A stretch of DNA of 64,000 nucleotides from DAIDKA01 sp036267975 (lineage in GTDB: Bacteria; Pseudomonadota; Gammaproteobacteria; Steroidobacterales; Steroidobacteraceae). The position numbers were made by a program, and so were the translations under genes. Below are positions 1 to 7,700 of the stretch, piece by piece. Numbering within the stretch: the stretch's first letter is position 1; every line of letters starts with the position of its first letter. The stretch covers positions 1-64,000 of the forward strand of contig DATAVA010000035.1 of NCBI GenBank assembly GCA_036267975.1. The letters are read 5' to 3'. The notes beneath the pieces are model-generated. The model did no database searches. It had not been told where the DNA came from and saw only the letters and a program-made list of their open reading frames with translations.

Positions 1-176
1 CAAATAAGCCTCGGGCTGCAGATCTGCTCGAATTGCTCGACGCGCAGAAGTCGCAGGAACACTTCCTGGGCTAGCTCTGCCGTATCAGACGTGTTGCTCA
101 GACGCGCTGCAAAAAAACGACGCAGACGCTGCCCATATTTCGCGGCGACGTCGGCGACGAAGTTCTTATTGGTCAT
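1..176 (-). CDS. ECF RNA polymerase sigma factor, N-terminal part (cut by window edge)
   Basis: Reading the minus strand from the ATG at 176 gives 58 residues, beginning MTNKNFVADVAAKYGQRLRR, with no stop before the window edge. The stretch DTAELAQEVFLRLLRV is the conserved helix of sigma-70 region 2 (core RNA polymerase binding) as found in FecI-like extracytoplasmic-function sigma factors. The rest of region 2 and all of region 4 lie outside the window, so the promoter class cannot be judged. FecI-like sigma factors usually sit beside an anti-sigma regulator and a TonB receptor; neither is visible here. The ribosome binding site is weak. The family call is fairly secure, the target unknown. 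Confidence 0.75.
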   Translation of the reverse strand, partial: MTNKNFVADVAAKYGQRLRRFFAARLSNTSDTAELAQEVFLRLLRVEQFEQICSPRLI

Positions 177-297
177 CGGAAGCAAATCAGCTCGGCAGGC
201 GGCCTCGTCCCTGCATTAGAGCGAGGGATACCAGAAGCAGGACCCTGTTTATTTGTCCAGGCACTTCAGTCCATGGCGGCCCCAGGAGCCAAGTGGA

Positions 298-1674
298 TCA
301 CTCGAAATCACAGCCCCGCGGTGACTGACAGAAGACGCGAGTCGGCGCCGCCGGCTTGGGTAATTGCGCCAATACGGACTTGTCGATCTTGGCCACAATA
401 TGTACTTCCGGGTCCGTGACTTCCGCAATGTCGTAATGGATGGAGGGGGCGAGCACTGTTGCAATCTCGGACGCATCCAAGCGGTAGTAGGCCCGAAGCC
501 AGTTCGACAGGCCCGCCGTGGCGTTTTTCAGCGCTTCCTCCAGTGACCCACCGACTCCGGACACCATGACGTATTGGTCATTCTCCGCCCAGGGTTGATC
601 CAGCAATTGATCCTTGATGAGATCCACAGAGAATTCCACGTCCATCGATGTCTCGAAACCCTGTCCGGTGATCTCCCCGTCCCCCTGCTGAGCATGGCCA
701 TCACCCATCGTCAGCAGCGCGCCCGCCTGGTACACCGGCAGATACAGCGTCGTGCCTTCGCGGATCTGATTGTAGTCCAGGTTTCCGCCGAAGCGACCGA
801 GGTCCGAGGTGCTGATGGCCTGATCCGCGAAAGGCGCAATCGCGACGGTTCCGAGCATCGGCTGGAGTTTGACTGTGAAATTCCTGAGCGCCTCGGAGGG
901 CTGCGCCGGCGTCGCCGTACCGTGCTTGCGATCCAGATTCCAGCTGTCGCTCCAGCCATCGGTGCGGTGTTGCGGATAGCCGGCCGGCACCACGTTGGGA
1001 TTCAGACCTGCGCGATATTCAAAGGCCGTGTCTCGGTTGGGCCGGATACGAATGAAGTGAACCGCAATCGTGTCACCGAGCATGGCGCCTTCGATATAGA
1101 AAGGTCCCGTTTGTCCATTACCCACCAGAGTGATATTTCCATGAGGTCCACCACCGTCCGCATCCACGGTCTGAGTGCGCACGGTATCGCCCGGAAAGAT
1201 ATGCAGCGCGGGCGGGTTCGCACCGGAGAACGTCCGGTAGTAGATCCGGGGTACGAAGTCATGCACCCGAGGTGCGTTGGCCGGTCGCTGCAGCGGACGA
1301 TGACCCTTGAATGTGATCGGCACCTCGTACAGCGTGCCCTGGCCGGACAGGATTCCATGGTCCAAGACTGCCGCAAGATTTCCAATTGAAGTTTTCCCAT
1401 CGGGTGCCAGAATCCTCAGGTGCAGGGAGCCGTCTTTGACGGTACCGGTGTAGTGGTAGAAGTATCCATCCGGCACCAGGTATCCGGATCTTCCGGTATA
1501 GCCATCCGGAGCAGACGTAAGGTTAAGGCCCGACACGTACTCCCCGCCAGAGTACTGAGTTGTGACCTCCCAGCGCCCTGAGAAGTCGTCGGGCGAGGAA
1601 CCCGCTGCGAAACAGGCCTGACTGAGCAGTAGACCAAGGCTTGCTGCCAACATAAACGAAGTTCGGCTGGTCAT
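298..1674 (-). CDS. Secreted acetamidase/formamidase family protein
   Basis: About 458 residues starting at MTSRTSFMLAAS. A signal peptide (hydrophobic run ending in SQACFAAG) predicts export. The start at 1674 is preferred over an upstream in-frame one because a strong AAAGGGGGG Shine-Dalgarno precedes it and it places the signal peptide at the N terminus. The body carries FmdA/AmdA family features: HIFPGDTVRTQTVDADGGGPHGN, then GDTIAVHFIRIRPNRD, and GDGHAQQGDGEITGQG. Known members hydrolyse formamide, acetamide or other small amides and are usually cytoplasmic; periplasmic versions exist, with substrates seldom known. It stands alone, 500 bp from the next minus-strand gene. The family is secure, the amide substrate is not. 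Confidence 0.85.
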   Translation of the reverse strand: MTSRTSFMLAASLGLLLSQACFAAGSSPDDFSGRWEVTTQYSGGEYVSGLNLTSAPDGYTGRSGYLVPDGYFYHYTGTVKDGSLHLRILAPDGKTSIGNLAAVLDHGILSGQGTLYEVPITFKGHRPLQRPANAPRVHDFVPRIYYRTFSGANPPALHIFPGDTVRTQTVDADGGGPHGNITLVGNGQTGPFYIEGAMLGDTIAVHFIRIRPNRDTAFEYRAGLNPNVVPAGYPQHRTDGWSDSWNLDRKHGTATPAQPSEALRNFTVKLQPMLGTVAIAPFADQAISTSDLGRFGGNLDYNQIREGTTLYLPVYQAGALLTMGDGHAQQGDGEITGQGFETSMDVEFSVDLIKDQLLDQPWAENDQYVMVSGVGGSLEEALKNATAGLSNWLRAYYRLDASEIATVLAPSIHYDIAEVTDPEVHIVAKIDKSVLAQLPKPAAPTRVFCQSPRGCDFE

Positions 1675-1931
1675 ACGCCCCCCTTTCACCGACGACTCCT
1701 TCGGACAGACAGCGAGCGCCCAATTTGGTTGCACTCGCGGGTGCAGACCGATGCGGCCAAGGGACCGCAGAGAGACTCCCGGGGTCGGCTGCGAATGTCG
1801 GCTAAGTTACCGCGAATTCGGAGCTATGCTCAGTGCCTCAGAACCGATGGACCTTCAAAAAACCAGGATCAATCCTCTAATGCAAGAGGACGACGACAGC
1901 CTACCTGACGTGGCTTTCAACTGGCCCGTCT

Positions 1932-2501
1932 CTACTTCTTAGGTACGATTTCGAATTGAATCATCTGGCCGGAGCTGGTCGTGGCGCTTGACATGACAGA
2001 ACACGATGACGGACTTGTTGGCGACAAAACGTCCACGATCCGGTTTCGAGTAGCGAGATCCGCCCAGTCTGATCGAAGTTTAGGTCGGAAGTCGTCGTTA
2101 AAGCTGGTTATCAAATTAGCCATATTCGATTCAACCCACGCGGCCATTGTGCAAATTCTGTCGAGGTTTATTTTCTTGTCGGCTACCTTCGTTCGTCTTT
2201 TACCCATGTGTAAGCATTGCGCATTCAGCAACCCCAAGGTGCCTGTAACGTCAGATGTCGAGTCGCGACGGGTATCATTGCGGTGGCGCTTATAGTCATC
2301 GACGTTCACGTCGGTTCCTCTGTCCCCGTTGTTGTTGAGAAAGTCGTAGAGGTTGCGCGCGCTCACATTAAACGCAGCAAACATGGCGTTCCAACGAAGT
2401 TGAGTCTCCCCCTCCTCAAGGCACTGCTTTGAGTAACGGAGCATGAGGAATTCATAGAGCACGTGCTCGTTGAAGTAGTCTATGAGTTCGTCATCTGTCA
2501 T
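1932..2501 (-). CDS. Hypothetical helical protein of AT-richer composition
   Basis: 189 residues starting MTDDELIDYFNEHVLYEFLM. I do not recognise a family with confidence. The first half looks like an amphipathic four-helix bundle (FAAFNVSARNLYDFLNNN), reminiscent of HEPN-type proteins, but the HEPN ribonuclease signature Rx4-6H is not visible, so no nuclease claim is made. Base composition is clearly less GC-rich than the neighbours and the codon choice is different, suggesting recent acquisition. It lies just outside the mobilization genes, on the same strand as the relaxase, as cargo or defence genes on mobilizable islands often do. Confidence 0.6.
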   Translation of the reverse strand: MTDDELIDYFNEHVLYEFLMLRYSKQCLEEGETQLRWNAMFAAFNVSARNLYDFLNNNGDRGTDVNVDDYKRHRNDTRRDSTSDVTGTLGLLNAQCLHMGKRRTKVADKKINLDRICTMAAWVESNMANLITSFNDDFRPKLRSDWADLATRNRIVDVLSPTSPSSCSVMSSATTSSGQMIQFEIVPKK

Positions 2502-2625
2502 AGGTCAATCAATCCAAACCGACGGCCCAACATGAGTGTCAGATTCGCATAATAGCCAGGGAGTAGCCCAGCGAGCGCTCGTGGGAGCCCGAGACAAACC
2601 CGGGTTCTCAGCCTTAGCTTCAGGG

Positions 2626-3876
2626 CTACTCGATTTCGGGGCCGTCCATGCCCTTCGGTCCTTGCTCCAGCCCTTTCTCCAGCCCTTTCTCCAGCCCATT
2701 CTCCAGCCCATTCTCCAGCCCATTCTCCTGACCCTTTTCCATAGGCTGCTGCGGCACCAACGACTGTTCCAATGCCAGCGCCTGGCGGTAGGCAAGCCAG
2801 CGCTCCGCCGCCTGCTGACGTTCCTCGTCCAGCGACCGGGCCGGTTCTGGGGTTTTCTCGATTGCCTTATCGGGCGCCTTTTCCGTGGCTTGTTCCTGTG
2901 CTTTCTGCTCCGCCCGCATCGCCAGCCACCGCTCCCGCCCTTCCCTCTGGAGCTGTTCGAGGGTGGGCTTCGGCGGCGTCCGTTCCCGCGCCCGCGCGAG
3001 CCTCAAATCCCGCTCGCGCTTGGCCCCCTCGAGGTTGCCGGAGACGTCGATGATCGAGGCGGTGAGTTCGCGCGATTCCCGCTCGGCCTTGCCGAGCTCC
3101 GCCGCCCTCTCCAGCCGCCGCTGCGCGGCCTCCAAGGCCTCCCGGTCGAGCCGCTTCCCGACTTCGGTCTGGATCCCCCGCCGCTCCATCCCCGACACCG
3201 CCGGCCCCAGGTGCACGGTGGGCTCGCGCTCGATCCCCTGGGCCGCGAGGCTTCGATGATCGATCCGGATCTCGTGTCCGTGTTCCAGGAGTTTCTCATT
3301 CGCCAGCACCGCCCACCGCTCGCGGATCGCCTCGATCTCCTTGCGGGCCGGCTCCAGTTCCGCCTTGCGGCGGTTCGTATCCGACCACTCGATCGTCGCT
3401 TTCTCTCCCAACCCGCCCGGCTCGATGACCCGCGTCGTCGCCAGCAAATGCGCGTGGTGGTTGCGCTCGTCGCCCTCCCGGTGCGGGGCGTGGATGGCGA
3501 AGTCCACCGCCACCCCGTGGCGGTCGGCGATCTCGGTCGCGAACCCCCGCACCAGTTCCAGGCGCTGCGGCTTCGTCAGTTCATGCGGCAGTGCGAGCTC
3601 GTACTCCCGCGCTACCCGCGAATTGCTCCGGTTCTCGGCCCGCTCCGCCTCGTTCCACAGCGCCTCCCGGTCCCGCGCCCAGTTGATGTCCCGGCGTGCG
3701 GCCTCGGTCGGCAGGACGATCTCGGTGTGTTCGACGCCGCGCTTGCGGGTGTAGTCGAAGCTCTCCCCCGTGGTGTGATCATGCACGAGCTCGGCGGCGC
3801 GGTACGCCGCGGCCGCGGTCGCGGAGCGGCCGCCGCCGCGGCTCACGGGCTTCACCGACAGGTGATAGATCGCCAT
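2626..3876 (-). CDS. mobA: MobQ-family relaxase (MobA/MobL)
   Basis: 416 residues. The N-terminal 200 form a MobA/MobL relaxase domain that nicks one strand at oriT and stays attached to its 5' end. Seen directly: MAIYHLSVKPVSRGGGRSAT followed by AAAAYRAAE with the expected catalytic tyrosine, and the metal-binding histidine cluster RNHHAHLLATTR. A charged coiled-coil region follows and the protein ends in a tandem repeat (ENGLENGLENGLEKGLEKG). It is shorter than RSF1010 MobA (about 700 residues) and has no primase domain. It starts 3 bp after the upstream GFA gene ends, so translation is probably coupled. An RSF1010-type oriT lies 0.7 kb away and mobC 1.5 kb away on the other strand. Confidence 0.9.
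   Translation of the reverse strand: MAIYHLSVKPVSRGGGRSATAAAAYRAAELVHDHTTGESFDYTRKRGVEHTEIVLPTEAARRDINWARDREALWNEAERAENRSNSRVAREYELALPHELTKPQRLELVRGFATEIADRHGVAVDFAIHAPHREGDERNHHAHLLATTRVIEPGGLGEKATIEWSDTNRRKAELEPARKEIEAIRERWAVLANEKLLEHGHEIRIDHRSLAAQGIEREPTVHLGPAVSGMERRGIQTEVGKRLDREALEAAQRRLERAAELGKAERESRELTASIIDVSGNLEGAKRERDLRLARARERTPPKPTLEQLQREGRERWLAMRAEQKAQEQATEKAPDKAIEKTPEPARSLDEERQQAAERWLAYRQALALEQSLVPQQPMEKGQENGLENGLENGLEKGLEKGLEQGPKGMDGPEIE
2665..2736. repeat. 12-bp tandem repeat inside the relaxase C terminus
   Basis: Five consecutive 12-bp units (ctccagccc followed by ttt or att) run from 2665 to 2724, with a sixth degenerate unit to 2736. In the relaxase frame each unit encodes a four-residue repeat, GLE followed by K or N. 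Unit length is a multiple of three, so copy-number changes keep the frame. Confidence 0.9.
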
Positions 3877-3879
3877 CGC

Positions 3880-4308
3880 TTACAGGCTCTCCGCCACCAC
3901 CGGCGTCCAGCGGGACTCCCGGCGCAAGCGCCGGGACTGCGGCGACTCCGCTCCATAGTCCATGGGTTCGGCGGCCGACAAGGTGAGCAGCGGCCGCAGC
4001 GCCAACACGTTGAGCACCCCGAACCGGCCCTTGTCGCTCGCCATCTCGACGCCGACATAAACCCCACACTCCCGACAGATCATAAAATCCGCCGTCCGGC
4101 CCCCGAAGCGATACCGCTGCACGAGGGCGACATCGCGACTGCGAAAATGGAGCGAGCCTTCCGGGTCGGAAGTCGTCAACACGCCATGGCTGCGACAGAA
4201 CGAACACTGACAGGCGCGCATCACCCATGCGTCCGGCGCGACCGCGGTCCGGTAGCGCGCAGTGAGCGCGCCACAGTGACAGCGCGCGAGATATTCGATC
4301 AGGGTCAT
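3880..4308 (-). CDS. GFA/CENP-V family zinc protein
   Basis: 142 residues of the glutathione-dependent formaldehyde-activating (GFA) family. Zinc-binding cysteines are visible in order: RCHCGALTARY near residue 10, RACQCSFCRSHG near 35, and ICRECGVYVGV near 80. The C-terminal 40 residues are not distinctive. Most GFA proteins have no proven reaction; formaldehyde adduct formation with glutathione was shown for one member only, so the substrate is open. The start at 4308 has a strong GGAAGGAG ribosome binding site. It is the first gene of a two-gene unit with the relaxase, an unusual position next to oriT. Confidence 0.8.
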   Translation of the reverse strand: MTLIEYLARCHCGALTARYRTAVAPDAWVMRACQCSFCRSHGVLTTSDPEGSLHFRSRDVALVQRYRFGGRTADFMICRECGVYVGVEMASDKGRFGVLNVLALRPLLTLSAAEPMDYGAESPQSRRLRRESRWTPVVAESL

Positions 4309-4590
4309 ACGTCTTAGCTCCTTCCCTTACCGGCGAGTGCGGCACACGCATGACGCGCACGGCCGCTCCGTCTCTTGCGGCACACCGTCCGCACCGAAGC
4401 GTGCGGATGGGATGTGCACCGGGGCGCAGCGGTGAGCGCCAGAGCGATCAGCGACTGCTCGCCGGCTCCGACATCCGCTTCCGTCGCGGCCCGGACCCCC
4501 AACGAGGGGGCCGGCCACCGCGATTCTTAATTCCGTTCTCCTGGGGTCCAGGGGGAAGGCCGCAAGGCCGTACCCTTGGCGCAGCTGGAG

Positions 4591-4634
4591 AAAAGTTGGC
4601 CGGCTTTGCGGCCGACTTTTCGTAAGTGCGCCCT
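4591..4634. other. Origin of transfer (oriT), RSF1010/MobQ type
   Basis: An inverted repeat with 12-bp arms (AAAAGTTGGCCG at 4591-4602 and CGGCCGACTTTT at 4609-4620, 11 of 12 paired, 6-base loop) is followed immediately by CGTAAGTGCGCCCT at 4621-4634. In RSF1010/R1162 oriT an imperfect inverted repeat precedes TAAGTGCGCCCT, which is cut between G and C; by analogy the nick here lies between 4630 and 4631. The flanks 4309-4590 and 4635-4782 hold no convincing gene. The nearby MobQ relaxase and MobC homologue are exactly the partners such an oriT needs. No experimental support can be seen in sequence alone. Confidence 0.8.
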
Positions 4635-4869
4635 TCGCTCGACTCCGGGGTAGGATGCACTTCGCTCACGCTGGGCGCAAGCGCCTACCGCCGCGTCTTC
4701 GCTCGCCGGCGGCGGTCGCGGCAGCAGGGCTCGACAAGGCGATGCCATCAGGCCGACGATCTGACGACCGCACCAGGCAACCATGGCAAAGCAATCGGCG
4801 TGCGATGCAGATCGAACGAAGGTGGCCAGGCGCAGATCCGCCAGTGTGGAAGTTCAGGAGAGACTCAGG

Positions 4870-5334
4870 ATGATTGATCGGGTTGCCCGGCGACGACTGG
4901 CGCAAGGCATTCGCCATCTGGCCAATGGCCGCATCACCAACGATGAATTCGAAGATCAGTACGGGCACGCGGCCGCCACTTCCACCGACCCTGGTGTGCG
5001 TGGGGTGTTCTGGCAAGGTGCGTGGCTGCTGTATAGCGACTTCACCACCACGCGTTACGCCGGCGCTCACCGATTACCCCGCGACACCCGTCGGCACATC
5101 GCCCGTTGGATCGTCTTCCTCCGCTCTCCCCTGCCCTACGAGTGGCCGCTGCAGTCCTGGTGGCGAAACCTCCTCTGGCTTCCGGCACACCTGCTCACGT
5201 TGGGGTTCAGCGCGCGCCTGCGCGCTCGCAAATGGCGACGAAGTGGGGAGTATTCAGTCTGGCCGTTCCGCCGTTGGCATGACTACCGTGCCGCCCTTCG
5301 CCTGCCCTCAGACCTGCGGGGACGACAACCATGA
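4870..5334 (+). CDS. Conserved hypothetical protein upstream of mobC
   Basis: 154 residues from the ATG at 4870 (MIDRVARRRLAQGIRHLANG). This start has an AGGAG motif 9 bases upstream; an in-frame ATG at 4783 would add 29 residues and cannot be excluded. The protein has ITNDEFEDQYG near the N terminus, then GVFWQGAWLLYSDFTTTRY, and a segment rich in tryptophan and proline (LPYEWPLQSWWRNLLWLPAH) that could sit at a membrane. I recognise this as a widespread protein type without an assigned role. Its stop overlaps the mobC start by 4 bp (ATGA), so the two are co-translated, and a mobilization role is possible by context only. Confidence 0.6.
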   Translation: MIDRVARRRLAQGIRHLANGRITNDEFEDQYGHAAATSTDPGVRGVFWQGAWLLYSDFTTTRYAGAHRLPRDTRRHIARWIVFLRSPLPYEWPLQSWWRNLLWLPAHLLTLGFSARLRARKWRRSGEYSVWPFRRWHDYRAALRLPSDLRGRQP

Positions 5335-5591
5335 CACCCAAGATCGACGAGCGCATCGCCGGCCTCGAAGAGAAGCTCAAGCAGCTCAAAACCCGCCAGG
5401 CTCGCGCCGAGGCGCGTCAGCGCGCCCTGCTCTCCCGCCGTGCCCGCAAGGACGACACCCGCCGCAAGATCTTGGTCGGTGCCGTCGTGCTGGCCAAGGT
5501 CAATCAGGGGGTGCTGGAAGGCTCCGTTCTCAACGGCTGGCTCGATGGCGCCCTCTCCCGTGCCGAGGACCGGGCGCTTTTCGGGCTTTGA
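5331..5591 (+). CDS. mobC: Mobilization accessory protein MobC
   Basis: 86 residues. The layout matches RSF1010 MobC (about 94 residues): an N-terminal coiled coil (IDERIAGLEEKLKQLKTRQA), a basic patch RKDDTRRKILVGAVVLAKVN, and a C terminus ending AEDRALFGL. In RSF1010 MobC helps strand separation at oriT so that MobA can nick. The same role is inferred here, since oriT lies 700 bp upstream and the relaxase belongs to the same system. It overlaps the preceding gene by 4 bp. The relaxase is on the opposite strand on the far side of oriT, so the mobilization genes flank oriT. Confidence 0.8.
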   Translation: MTPKIDERIAGLEEKLKQLKTRQARAEARQRALLSRRARKDDTRRKILVGAVVLAKVNQGVLEGSVLNGWLDGALSRAEDRALFGL

Positions 5592-5662
5592 GCGCGACGG
5601 TCGATCACTACATCCCCCCTGCAGGTCCATCCCCGCCGGATCGGCTCAGCGGAGAATCCAGC

Positions 5663-6083
5663 ATGACCAGTGTGACCCGGCTTCCGCCCGAGCACTTAAC
5701 GTGGCCGGTAGAACCGGATCGCGCGCTGTTCCTCAACTTGCGCCGAGAGAAGTTGACTCGGTTTGGTGTCTATCAGCTCCTCAAAAAGCGCATAGGCTTG
5801 TGCACTGATTCGGTGGCCTCATTGCGAGGCAGGCGCATTCACCCGTATACGTTGCGCCACTACGACGGCCGTTCACCTTCTCAAGGCCGGCGTTGACTTC
5901 GCGACCATCAGTCAGTGGCTCGGCCACGCATCGCTCAACACGACAATGACCTACGCCCGGGCGGATCTGGACCTCAAGCGACAGGCGCTCCTGCAGGTCT
6001 TTCCCGATGCACCGCGCCCACCTCGCGGCGGCAAGATCGGGGCACGGCAACTGGACGTCGTTGGGTGGCTCCGGCGGATATGA
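5663..6083 (+). pseudogene. Tyrosine site-specific integrase, C-terminal fragment with frameshift
   Basis: The first frame (5663-5860) reads MTSVTRLPPEHLTWPVEPDR and continues to RRIHPYTLRH. An extra base at about 5861 breaks it; in the next frame it continues TTAVHLLKAGVDFATISQWL, then GHASLNTTMTYARADLDLKR, and stops at 6083. Joined, this is the catalytic core of a XerC/XerD-like tyrosine recombinase: RH of the RHxxR box, LGH, and the tyrosine in MTYAR. The N-terminal core-binding domain and the first catalytic arginine are missing. It is therefore a dead remnant of an integrase next to the mobilization genes. A sequencing error would explain the frameshift but not the missing N-terminal half. 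Confidence 0.8.
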
Positions 6084-6196
6084 TGCAGCTGCTACTGCGC
6101 TCGTATTGCTCGGCGCGTGGACCGCCGTCGCCGTCCCGGTCTTGACGATCACGCCGCGCCATGACAAACCGTCCCGACGACCACGACGCCCGGTGT

Positions 6197-6619
6197 TCAC
6201 GGCTTAACTCCCGGCTGCGTCCCAGGGAAGTACTCCGTATGGGTCTCGCAGGTGCGCCCGTAGTAGAGCACCCGCCGACCGAGCAGGGACACCACATATC
6301 CGGCGCAACCGGCCCGCGCCGCTTTGGCGCAGAAGCCCTTATAGGTGTAGCCCGGCACCAGTGCCTGGGCTTCGCGAATCGCCTCCCTCACCACCGAGGC
6401 GTCGAAGACTTCGGCTACGGGCGTTGGCGTCGGCTCCGTCTTCAGCTCCAGTGCCTCGCCATTGGGCATGTAATAGGTGCGCGTGGATTGGCGGAAGTCG
6501 ACGGCATAACCGTCAAAGGCGGCTGCCAACAGGAGCCCCAGGCTCTGGGGGAAGCTCATGCTGCCGGATTCGGAGCCCTCCAGGGTGGCGCGGGCCAACT
6601 CTTTCCAGTTCGCAGTCAT
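6197..6619 (-). CDS. DUF1398 family protein
   Basis: 140 residues starting MTANWKELARATLEGSESGS. The pattern MSFPQSLGLLLAAAFDGYAVDF, followed by RQSTRTYYMPNGEALEL and, near the end, KAARAGCAGYVVSLLGRRVLYYGR, matches DUF1398 (E. coli YbcV-like) proteins, whose function is unknown. Such genes often lie on prophages and mobile DNA. It follows the MarR regulator gene with a 40-bp gap on the same strand and is probably its co-transcribed target. A ligand-responsive role is only a guess from that linkage. Confidence 0.7.
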   Translation of the reverse strand: MTANWKELARATLEGSESGSMSFPQSLGLLLAAAFDGYAVDFRQSTRTYYMPNGEALELKTEPTPTPVAEVFDASVVREAIREAQALVPGYTYKGFCAKAARAGCAGYVVSLLGRRVLYYGRTCETHTEYFPGTQPGVKP

Positions 6620-6659
6620 GTCAATCTCCTTTAGTGACTCGGTTGAGGAATCACCGCCA

Positions 6660-7121
6660 TCAATCGACGGGCAAAGACTTTAGATCTCGCTTCACGACAA
6701 TCTCTCGCAGGGTGCGCAGAAGCGCCGCGCGGTCCTTCGGCGCCAGGTGATCGAAGAACTCGGCATCGTTGGCATCGGCCAATGCTGCAAGCTTCGGAAC
6801 CATGGAGCGGCCTGCCCGTGTGAGGGAGAGCGTCTGCGCCCGCCCGTCGTGCGGATCGGCAGTGCGCGCCAGCAGCGACTTTGCGATCAGCCGCTCGGCC
6901 AGCTTACTGATGGCGCCCCGTGTCATGCCCATGCGCTCGGCGAGTCGGCTTGGGGCGAGGGCTTCCTCGTCCAACAATTGGCGCATCAGCACCCACTCCG
7001 CGACGGTCACTCCATGTGCCTCCACCTTGCGGGCGAACGCCTGCGAGACGTGGTTGGAGACATAGCGCAGCCAGTAACCGAGGTGGCCGGTAAGGTCTGA
7101 TGAGGCGCGCGTCGCTGGCAT
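6660..7121 (-). CDS. MarR family transcriptional regulator
   Basis: 153 residues with a central winged helix: VTVAEWVLMRQLLDEEALAP, SRLAERMGMTRGAISKLAER (recognition helix) and the wing ADPHDGRAQTLSLTRAG. Members are dimers that repress their own operon and release DNA on binding small ligands or on oxidation. A perfect 13-bp inverted repeat begins 13 bp upstream of the ATG and overlaps the expected promoter and leader, which fits autorepression. The co-directional DUF1398 gene downstream is the likely co-regulated partner. The ribosome binding site AAGGAG lies between the operator and the start. The inducer is not predictable. Confidence 0.85.
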   Translation of the reverse strand: MPATRASSDLTGHLGYWLRYVSNHVSQAFARKVEAHGVTVAEWVLMRQLLDEEALAPSRLAERMGMTRGAISKLAERLIAKSLLARTADPHDGRAQTLSLTRAGRSMVPKLAALADANDAEFFDHLAPKDRAALLRTLREIVVKRDLKSLPVD

Positions 7122-7133
7122 GTCAGCTCCTTG

Positions 7134-7171
7134 TTGACTAGGAAACTACCGTAGTGAGGTTTCCTAGTCAA
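7134..7171. promoter_or_regulatory. Perfect inverted repeat, putative MarR operator
   Basis: Arms TTGACTAGGAAAC (7134-7146) and its exact reverse complement (7159-7171) are separated by 12 bp. The left arm starts 13 bp upstream of the MarR start codon, next to its AAGGAG ribosome binding site. Size and position fit a MarR-dimer operator. Confidence 0.75.
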
Positions 7172-7700
7172 CTATCACTTGATGCCAACGCAGAGTTCGA
7201 GGGTCAGCGGCTTCCTATCCCTTAGAATGCGGGGGTAATCGCCATCCGTTTGAGCCTCGGTTACGTGCATCAAATGGTCTGTGAAGCGGCCGAGCAAAGC
7301 GAAACCACGCAATTGCTGCACATAAACCCTCGGCAACACCTAAGTCGAGGAGCAGTAGTCCGAAGACTCCGTATGGAAGTGCGCCGATTTGGTGTCTCAG
7401 ATACTGCCGTGTGAGTTCTGGACAGTCGAGGACTGGTGCCCCGCGCCGGAAGCGCTTTACCGCGAGCCTTGCGGGTAGGCGGCCGTTTATGCCGCGAAAG
7501 CACTTGAGCCGGTGACCGCGCGGTGCGAGGCTGCGCGTCAAAAACTCACCGCCGAGGGCGATGATCGCGAGAAAGGGGCTTGCGACCGTTAGTGTGCAGA
7601 GCGCGCCTGCGGCATGAGACTGTGCAACGGCCGGTTCCACTTCCCAATTATTCGGCACTCGTGCCATTCTGGACGCGCAGCTGCCTGGGAGATTGTGTTG
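7172..7700. other. Non-coding or unrecognised stretch upstream of the acetolactate-synthase-like gene
   Basis: About 530 bp between the MarR operator and the next start codon. Open frames here are poor in codon bias, run partly antisense to the downstream gene, and resemble no family I know. No tRNA, terminator or repeat was seen. Confidence 0.5.

Noticed and set aside
1932..2501. HEPN-type toxin nuclease
   Set aside because: The helical pattern is suggestive, but the Rx4-6H motif is missing and no partner nucleotidyltransferase or antitoxin is adjacent.
2665..2736. Tandem repeat considered as a CRISPR or iteron array
   Set aside because: Units are contiguous without spacers and stay in frame inside the relaxase gene.
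2536..4317. A 593-codon plus-strand open frame opposite the relaxase and GFA genes
   Set aside because: It is antisense to two genes with clear family motifs; its own translation is low-complexity, rich in Pro, Leu and Arg, as expected of a GC-rich shadow frame.
4591..4620. Inverted repeat considered as a terminator
   Set aside because: No T run follows, and the nick-like sequence TAAGTGCGCCCT right after it fits oriT much better.
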